From contig JAJFKP010000019.1 of the NCBI GenBank assembly GCA_021773135.1, positions 1 through 46,749 of the forward strand: a stretch of DNA of 46,749 nucleotides. Direction: 5' to 3'. Below the pieces are notes generated by a model. The model did not search any database and was not told the DNA's origin. It was given only the letters and a program-made list of their open reading frames with translations. Shown one piece after another: positions 41,663 through 46,749 of the stretch (the stretch's first letter is position 1; every line of letters begins with the position of its first letter). This DNA is from Woeseiaceae bacterium (GTDB taxonomy: Bacteria; Pseudomonadota; Gammaproteobacteria; Steroidobacterales; Woeseiaceae). The position numbers and the translations under genes are program-made.

Positions 41663-42802
41663 TTATTCGCATCCGGAATAGAGTGCGCCAAGGGTTGCAA
41701 GACGAGTAGCGCCGGTAACTTCCGGAACATTGCCGGGCTTACCTTCCAGGAACCGCATCGCGAGCCAGGCGAATGCGGCCGCCTCGACCCAGTCGGGATG
41801 AAGGCCACGTATTTCGGTTGAATTCAGGCTGACGCCGGGGAGTTCGCAACGCAGTCGCTGCATCAGGTGTGTGTTGTGCACGCCGCCGCCACACACAAGG
41901 ATTTCCGTGACATCGTCAGCGGCACTGCGAATCGCATCAGCAATCGTTCGCGCACTCAAATCGGTCAGCGTGGCCTGTACATCTGCATCCTTGATGCTGG
42001 TCTCGCCGGAAGTCAGAACACAATGCTCGATCCAGGCCGCGTTGAAATGCTCAAATCCTGTGCTTTTCGGCGACGGCTTCATGAAATAACTGTCATTGAG
42101 CATTACCGACAATAGTGATTCAGATACGTGCCCGCTTTTTGCCCATTCGCCATCGGCGTCGAAATCGGCACCGAGTTTTTCCCTGGTCCAGGCATCCATC
42201 AGCGAATTGCCGGGTCCTGTATCGAATCCTGAAGCCCGTCCATCGTTTGCCGGAAGAATTGTCACATTGGCAAAGCCGCCGATATTCAAAATGCACAATG
42301 TGTGATCTTTGCTCGAGAAAAGCCAGCGGTGAAAAGCAGGTGCGAGAGGGGCGCCCTGTCCGCCAACAGCCATATCACGACGCCGGAAATCGGCGATCGT
42401 CGCAATACCGGTGCCGGCGGCAATAATATTGGGATCGCCTATTTGCAGCGTGAACGGACGCTCGCCCTGCGGCTGATGTCTCAATGTCTGGCCATGACTA
42501 CCGATGGCAGCAACTTTACCTGCATCGATTCCTGCTTCGGACAAGATTTCAAGCGTTGCATCGCGAAAACACTCACCGACCCAATGGTCCAGTTTGCCAA
42601 TTCTGTCGACTGTGCATTCGTCGGGAGTTCGAGATGCCGAAATAATTTCATCCCGCAGTGTTTCGGGATACGCGATCGATTTCGCTTCGATCACCTTACA
42701 GGCACGGTTGCCAAACTCAACCAAAGCGGCGTCGATTCCATCCATACTGGTGCCGGACATCAGCCCTACATAGAGCGACGGTAAAGCAGTTTGCGAAGCC
42801 AT
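41663..42802 (-). CDS. anmK: Anhydro-N-acetylmuramic acid kinase
   Basis: 379 aa ASKHA-fold kinase that phosphorylates and opens anhMurNAc in peptidoglycan recycling. YVGLMSGTSMDGIDAALVEF is the ATP/catalytic N-terminus; IGSHGQTLRHQP, TGIATIADFRRRDMAVGGQG, LNIGGFANVTILP and FDTGPGNSLMDAW are the family blocks; EILVCGGGVHN is in the C-lobe. It complements AmpD, the amidase encoded 21 kb away. It follows the mepM-like gene by 5 bp and precedes ppk on the same strand. Confidence 0.95.
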   Translation of the reverse strand: MASQTALPSLYVGLMSGTSMDGIDAALVEFGNRACKVIEAKSIAYPETLRDEIISASRTPDECTVDRIGKLDHWVGECFRDATLEILSEAGIDAGKVAAIGSHGQTLRHQPQGERPFTLQIGDPNIIAAGTGIATIADFRRRDMAVGGQGAPLAPAFHRWLFSSKDHTLCILNIGGFANVTILPANDGRASGFDTGPGNSLMDAWTREKLGADFDADGEWAKSGHVSESLLSVMLNDSYFMKPSPKSTGFEHFNAAWIEHCVLTSGETSIKDADVQATLTDLSARTIADAIRSAADDVTEILVCGGGVHNTHLMQRLRCELPGVSLNSTEIRGLHPDWVEAAAFAWLAMRFLEGKPGNVPEVTGATRLATLGALYSGCE

Positions 42803-42807
42803 CGCGG

Positions 42808-44286
42808 TCAGTCGGCGTTAAGAGTGGCGATTTGCGTGGGGTTGTCGTCAGTGAGCTCGGCTAAGATCGGCTCAACAGAGGCGAGGAATTCACTTCGGTA
42901 TTCTGCACTGATTGGGTCGGCTTGAGGTAGCGACACCGTGCGCGAATTGCGGTGGACGCCGTTGACCCGATACTCGTAGTGCAGGTGTACACCGGTAACC
43001 AGTCCGGTCTTGCCCACATAGCCAATCGTCTGACCCTGTCGTACACGAGTGCCATTGCGGACTTTTGAAGCAAACTTGGACATATGCGCATAGAGCGTCG
43101 AGATATTGCCGCCGTGCTGCAATATAACAACATTGCCATAGCCCGATTTGACGCCACGAAAGATAACTTTGCCATCGCCGGCTGCCTTGATTGGCGTGCC
43201 TCTCGGCGCTGCGTAATCGGTACCACGGTGCGGGCGAACGGTTTTCAAAACCGGATGCCGCCGATTCGGATTAAATGACGAACTCACACGAAAATCGACA
43301 GGTGCCCGCAGGAAGGCTTTACGAATGCTCTTACCGTCCGGTGTGAAATAGTCGGCGCGACCGTTTTTGTCTACGTAGCGAATCGCCTGAATCGTCCGGC
43401 CGTTGTTATTGAATTCGGCAGCGATGATTTCCCCATCACCAATATATTCGTCGCCCTGGTACAGCTCTTCATAGAGAATTCGATAACTGTCGCCGCGGCG
43501 GATATCGAGTACAAAATCCACGTCCCACGCAAAGATTCCGGCGAGATTCATAATTGTCTTGTCGCGAATTCCGGCGTCAACAGCGCTGAGGTAAAGAGAA
43601 TTTTCAATTTTGCCGGACGCTTTCTTGCGCACCACTTCGAGCGGCCGGTCAATCATGGTCGTTGAGAAGCCGTCTTCCCCATTCTCAATCTTCATCGCAC
43701 TGGTTACTGATAGTTCCCGGTACAGGCTGATCAGGGAACCCTCGTCGTGCTCTATGATCAGTTCGTCACCAGGTATCAATTTTTTCAGATGCGGCGCCGC
43801 CTCCGGGTCCTTCAGCATCATGGCGAGGTGCCCGAGATTCAGATCGTTCCTTCGAAACAGGCGGTCCAGTGTGTCGCCGCGTTTAATCGTTACCTGCAAT
43901 CGATCAAATTCGGGTGCAAGTTCCAGTGGCGGGTGGAATGCTGCCACGGTCACAGCGTCCGATTCGAGCGGATCCGTTTCCGGGGTTGCGATGTTTTCTT
44001 GGGCAGCTGGCGCGTCGTCAAATGCAACAGCGAGATGTATTATCTCATCAGATTGTGCATCGCGTTGATGCTCGGCAAAAGCCTGCGAGTAGTCATCGAC
44101 CAAACTCAAAGCTGCCGGCACCGGCGCCGCCGGAGCCGGCGTCTCGGCCTGCGTCAAAACGAGGGCGATGCCGAGCAAAGGCACGCCAAGCCCGGCCGCA
44201 AACCACGGTAGCGGGCTCTTCTTTTCGACCTTTGGCTCGGCAGACGGTTTGTAATCGTGTCGTATTGGACTCGACGGACGATTCAA
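42808..44286 (-). CDS. mepM: M23 peptidoglycan DD-endopeptidase (MepM-like)
   Basis: 492 aa. A single membrane segment at about 27-45 (LPWFAAGLGVPLLGIALVLT) anchors it; residues 125-175 form a LysM/OapA-like region (LQVTIKRGDTLDRLFRRNDL) and the M23 LytM domain lies near 345-450. Its zinc ligands are H353 and D357 (HRGTDYAAPRG) and H436 in VHLHYEY, with H434 catalytic. It cleaves cross-links to allow wall growth. The start is TTG 44284-44286, with GGGGAG nine bases upstream and no ATG before the membrane helix. anmK follows by 5 bp, so they form an operon that links cutting and recycling. Confidence 0.92.
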   Translation of the reverse strand: MNRPSSPIRHDYKPSAEPKVEKKSPLPWFAAGLGVPLLGIALVLTQAETPAPAAPVPAALSLVDDYSQAFAEHQRDAQSDEIIHLAVAFDDAPAAQENIATPETDPLESDAVTVAAFHPPLELAPEFDRLQVTIKRGDTLDRLFRRNDLNLGHLAMMLKDPEAAPHLKKLIPGDELIIEHDEGSLISLYRELSVTSAMKIENGEDGFSTTMIDRPLEVVRKKASGKIENSLYLSAVDAGIRDKTIMNLAGIFAWDVDFVLDIRRGDSYRILYEELYQGDEYIGDGEIIAAEFNNNGRTIQAIRYVDKNGRADYFTPDGKSIRKAFLRAPVDFRVSSSFNPNRRHPVLKTVRPHRGTDYAAPRGTPIKAAGDGKVIFRGVKSGYGNVVILQHGGNISTLYAHMSKFASKVRNGTRVRQGQTIGYVGKTGLVTGVHLHYEYRVNGVHRNSRTVSLPQADPISAEYRSEFLASVEPILAELTDDNPTQIATLNAD

Positions 44287-44355
44287 GGCTCAAGTCTCCC
44301 CACTTGCATGACGCCGCTACTCTACAGCCTGCTTTCCAGAAGGTCAAAGAAATCT

Positions 44356-44382
44356 GTTATAACTCATAGCCTTAACTGTAAA
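44356..44382 (-). promoter_or_regulatory. Possible promoter of mepM-anmK-ppk
   Basis: On the minus strand TTTACA (plus 44377-44382) and TATAAC (44356-44361) are spaced 15 bp, a little short; a second reading uses TTGTCG with GGCTAT 17 bp apart in the same stretch. Either would give a leader of about 65 bp before the TTG start of mepM. Confidence 0.35.
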
Positions 44383-44486
44383 AATTAACGACAAGTCTTG
44401 ACCTGTTGTCGAATCCGACCAAATGTCTCAACACCACCGTCATTGAGTGATAAAGTGCCGCTGTTTTGCAAACGCCCAGACCGGAA

Positions 44487-45686
44487 ATGACCGATATTAA
44501 AGAACAGCTTATCGAACTGACGCGCGGCACGGATGAAATCCTGCCGGACGGGGGCCTGGAACGAAAACTTGGAACCGGGCGGCCGCTCAACATCAAGGTT
44601 GGGTTTGACCCCACCGCGCCTGACCTGCATATCGGCCATACCGTCATTATCAACAAGATGCGCCAATTCCAGGAGTATGGACACAATGTTGTTTTCCTGA
44701 TTGGCGACTTCACCGGCATGATCGGGGATCCTAGCGGCAGAAACGCAACCCGCCCGCCGCTGACGCCTGAGCAGATCGACGAAAATGCCACGACCTATAA
44801 GGACCAGGTGTTCAAAATTCTGGATCCCGAGAAGACGATCATCGACTTCAACTCTCGTTGGCTGACGGAGCTTGGTTCACCAGGCCTGATAAAGCTGGCC
44901 GCCCGATATACGGTCGCCCGAATGCTCGAAAGAGACGATTTCAGCAAGCGTTTTGCGTCCGGACAGTCCATATCGATACATGAATTCCTTTACCCGCTGG
45001 CGCAAGCCTACGACTCCGTGGCACTAAAAACTGACGTGGAAATGGGTGGCACCGACCAGAAATTCAATTTGCTTGTCGGGCGGCACATACAGCAGAGTTT
45101 TGATCTCGAGCCCCAGATTGTTATTACATTACCGCTACTTGAGGGTCTCGACGGCGTGCAGAAGATGTCGAAGTCCTACGGTAACTACATCGGCATAACC
45201 GACCCGGCCGGTGAAATGTTCGGCAAGGTCATGAAGATATCGGATGACCTGATGTGGCGCTATTTCGAATTATTAAGCTTCCGACCGCTGGCAGACGTTA
45301 ACGGTCTCAAGGCCGCGGTGGAGGAAGGACGGAATCCGCGAGATGTGAAGTTCGAACTCGCGCGGGAGATTGTGGCGCGTTTTCATGACCAGGATGCCGC
45401 GGAAGCTGCCCAGGCCGAGTTCATATCCCGTTTCCAGAAAGGCGCTATGCCCGCGGAAATCGAGGAGGTCGCGGTCAACGGCGACGGCCCCAGCCTGGGC
45501 ATTGCCCATCTATTGAAGGCGGCAGGGCTGGTCAGCAGCACCTCCGAGGCGTTTCGCATGATAAAGCAAGGCGCAGTCAGGGTAGATGGCGAGCGGATCG
45601 AGGATCGCGGGCTGGCGGTTCCCGCAGGAACGAGTCACGTTTTCCAGGTCGGCAAACGCAAATTTGCGAGGGTGACGCTGACCTGA
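44487..45686 (+). CDS. tyrS: Tyrosyl-tRNA synthetase
   Basis: 399 aa class I synthetase. HIGH motif in [14 protein letters not shown], the tyrosine pocket and [13 protein letters not shown] segment, [16 protein letters not shown], and KMSKS in [12 protein letters not shown] are all present, with a C-terminal S4 RNA-binding domain ([15 protein letters not shown]). It belongs to the shorter, TyrZ-like bacterial type. ATG 44487 was chosen (GGAA upstream); a TTG seven codons earlier is in frame. Divergent from mepM and followed by the rrn operon. Confidence 0.96.
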   Translation: MTDIKEQLIELTRGTDEILPDGGLERKLGTGRPLNIKVGFDPTAPDLHIGHTVIINKMRQFQEYGHNVVFLIGDFTGMIGDPSGRNATRPPLTPEQIDENATTYKDQVFKILDPEKTIIDFNSRWLTELGSPGLIKLAARYTVARMLERDDFSKRFASGQSISIHEFLYPLAQAYDSVALKTDVEMGGTDQKFNLLVGRHIQQSFDLEPQIVITLPLLEGLDGVQKMSKSYGNYIGITDPAGEMFGKVMKISDDLMWRYFELLSFRPLADVNGLKAAVEEGRNPRDVKFELAREIVARFHDQDAAEAAQAEFISRFQKGAMPAEIEEVAVNGDGPSLGIAHLLKAAGLVSSTSEAFRMIKQGAVRVDGERIEDRGLAVPAGTSHVFQVGKRKFARVTLT

Positions 45687-45966
45687 TTGGATCGGTGTCT
45701 TGCAAAGCTACCCGGTAACTAGGACCTGCTGGCACCAATCCGCCAATGAATTGCCGACCTCCTTGTGCCGGCCGACATCAGCGACCCGCAGGGACCGGCA
45801 CCAGCAGCGCAATTTTTCGCTGGCCCGCCGGTCGGGCGCACCTGACCGATCCTCGGCACGGCGCTGCCGCAAGAGGTTGGGGTGGCGAAAAAGCCTGTTT
45901 TTCCCCTTAAATCGGGAATTTGGGCACTCTTTGGAGCGCGCGCCAGGGCTGGCGATCGGGTTGCCT
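45687..45966. other. Intergenic region between tyrS and the rrn promoter
   Basis: No gene seen. Contains a spaced inverted repeat GTGCCGG (45765-45771) / CCGGCAC (45795-45801) and a compact palindrome CGCCAG-GG-CTGGCG (45941-45954). No convincing tyrS terminator with a T-run is visible. The last part before the promoter becomes A-rich. Confidence 0.5.
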
Positions 45967-46015
45967 GAAATAAGTCGAAAAAAAGTGTTGACCAACGCCG
46001 CTTCGCCGCTATAAT
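45967..46015 (+). promoter_or_regulatory. rrn P1 promoter
   Basis: TTGACC (45988-45993) and a perfect TATAAT (46010-46015) are separated by 16 bp. The 45967-45987 stretch is A-rich like an UP element, and GCCCCGC directly follows the -10, a GC-rich discriminator typical for stringently controlled rRNA promoters. Transcription should start near 46022 and run into the 16S leader. A TATACT at 46110 may mark a weaker second promoter. Confidence 0.88.
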
Positions 46016-46144
46016 GCCCCGCTGTCTGAGGGAACGGTGTCCCTTAGCCAGACCCCGAAAAACATGACTATAGGCATCCATGGGCTGTCATTTGAGCCTC
46101 GTTCGCCTGTATACTAGTGGGTCTGCTTGAAATTGTTGCAGATG

Positions 46145-46215
46145 GGGACATTCTGGATTTAATAACGGCATCTTGCGGGGCCCGACGAGGCACTCGCGTT
46201 AAATGCAGAATGTCC
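46145..46215 (+). other. Long inverted repeat in the rrn leader
   Basis: GGGACATTCTG (46145-46155) pairs perfectly with CAGAATGTCCC (46205-46215), and after one mismatch ATTTAA pairs with TTAAAT, giving an 18-position stem (46145-46162 with 46198-46215) that encloses about 35 nt. It lies between P1 and boxA, so it will form a stem in the nascent leader RNA. Its role is not clear; the known 16S processing stem normally pairs with sequence after 16S instead. Confidence 0.75.
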
Positions 46216-46236
46216 CAATAAGCACCATTTTCAGTC

Positions 46237-46314
46237 GCTCTTTAACAATTTAATCAGATAATTTGTGTGGGTGCTTGCGTTGGAGTTTGCCAATGGCAAA
46301 TCAACGTAACACCC
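46237..46314 (+). promoter_or_regulatory. rrn leader: boxA antitermination site and boxC-like hairpin
   Basis: GCTCTTTAACAA at 46237-46248 is the boxA element bound by NusB/NusE during rRNA antitermination, and the following GTGTGGGTG resembles the E. coli boxC area. At 46269-46314 a hairpin forms: GGGTG with CACCC, CGTTG with CAACG, and TTTGCC-AAT-GGCAAA at the tip. This order matches E. coli rrn leaders. Confidence 0.88.
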
Positions 46315-46371
46315 GAGTTTAATTTGTAATTAAAGTTGGGGATTACGTCTTTAGATAAAGCTCAAAGCTTT

Positions 46372-46749
<378 letters not shown>

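Noticed and set aside
45687-46371. tRNA gene between tyrS and 16S
   Set aside because: No cloverleaf with a T-loop (GTTCGA-type) box was found; the region matches an rrn promoter and leader.

Overview
The window is a chromosomal segment of a gammaproteobacterium. The evidence is the last 378 bases (5' part of a 16S rRNA with a gammaproteobacterial leader and boxA), a complete Pil-Chp twitching chemosensory cluster, and a gene order around it that closely follows the Pseudomonas aeruginosa block pyrB / yqgF / yqgE / tonB3 / gshB / pilGHIJ-chpA-chpC / rsmE. A marine, non-pseudomonad lineage (Woeseia- or Xanthomonadales-like) would fit the mix of families, but that placement is inference. I saw no tRNA, CRISPR array, transposase or prophage gene. 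The region is mostly core genome with a few odd accessory genes.

Layout. 1-243: two and a fraction copies of a ~113-120 bp tandem repeat. 244-4240: a large secreted Asp-box propeller protein and a DUF1801/YdeI-like protein. 4276-9257 (minus strand): tonB-like, yqgE, yqgF/ruvX, pyrB, a PyrK-type flavoprotein and a bona fide ACC deaminase, most with overlapping or nearly touching ends. 9393-10349: gshB, divergent from pilG. 10779-19584: pilG-pilH-pilI-pilJ-chpA-chpC, a compact type IV pilus signalling operon; its receptor PilJ lacks the usual periplasmic sensor. 19591-24803: rsmE, ampD-ampE, an ArsN2-like acetyltransferase, a PduO-type cobalamin adenosyltransferase, hisN and a PhzF-family enzyme. 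24821-26534: a secreted HExxH protein and a methyltransferase carrying a lipoprotein signal.

26535-27091 is the most interesting non-coding stretch. On the minus strand it contains a sigma-54 -24/-12 promoter, an A-rich segment with AANAANAA (CA-type) motifs and a Rho-independent terminator, arranged as a ~200 nt small RNA that resembles the CrcZ/CrcY class in architecture. 27092-32672 (minus strand) runs frmA-type formaldehyde dehydrogenase, a gamma-glutamyltransferase-family protein, pdxH, a CPXCG mini-protein and a propeller-amidohydrolase fusion whose metal site is gone.

32896-37940: tyrA (chorismate mutase/prephenate dehydrogenase), an FbpA-like lipoprotein, rppH, hemJ (opposite strand), a DUF6776 protein, a bactofilin and erpA. 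37977-41604: convergent ppx and ppk for polyphosphate turnover; ppx has no ATG/GTG/TTG/CTG upstream of its conserved first motif and lies in frame with the erpA stop. 41663-44286: anmK and a mepM-like endopeptidase (cell-wall recycling and remodelling, complementing ampD/ampE). 44487-45686: tyrS. 45687-46371: intergenic DNA and the rrn promoter/leader (P1, long inverted repeat, boxA, leader hairpin). 46372-46749: start of 16S rRNA, cut by the window end.
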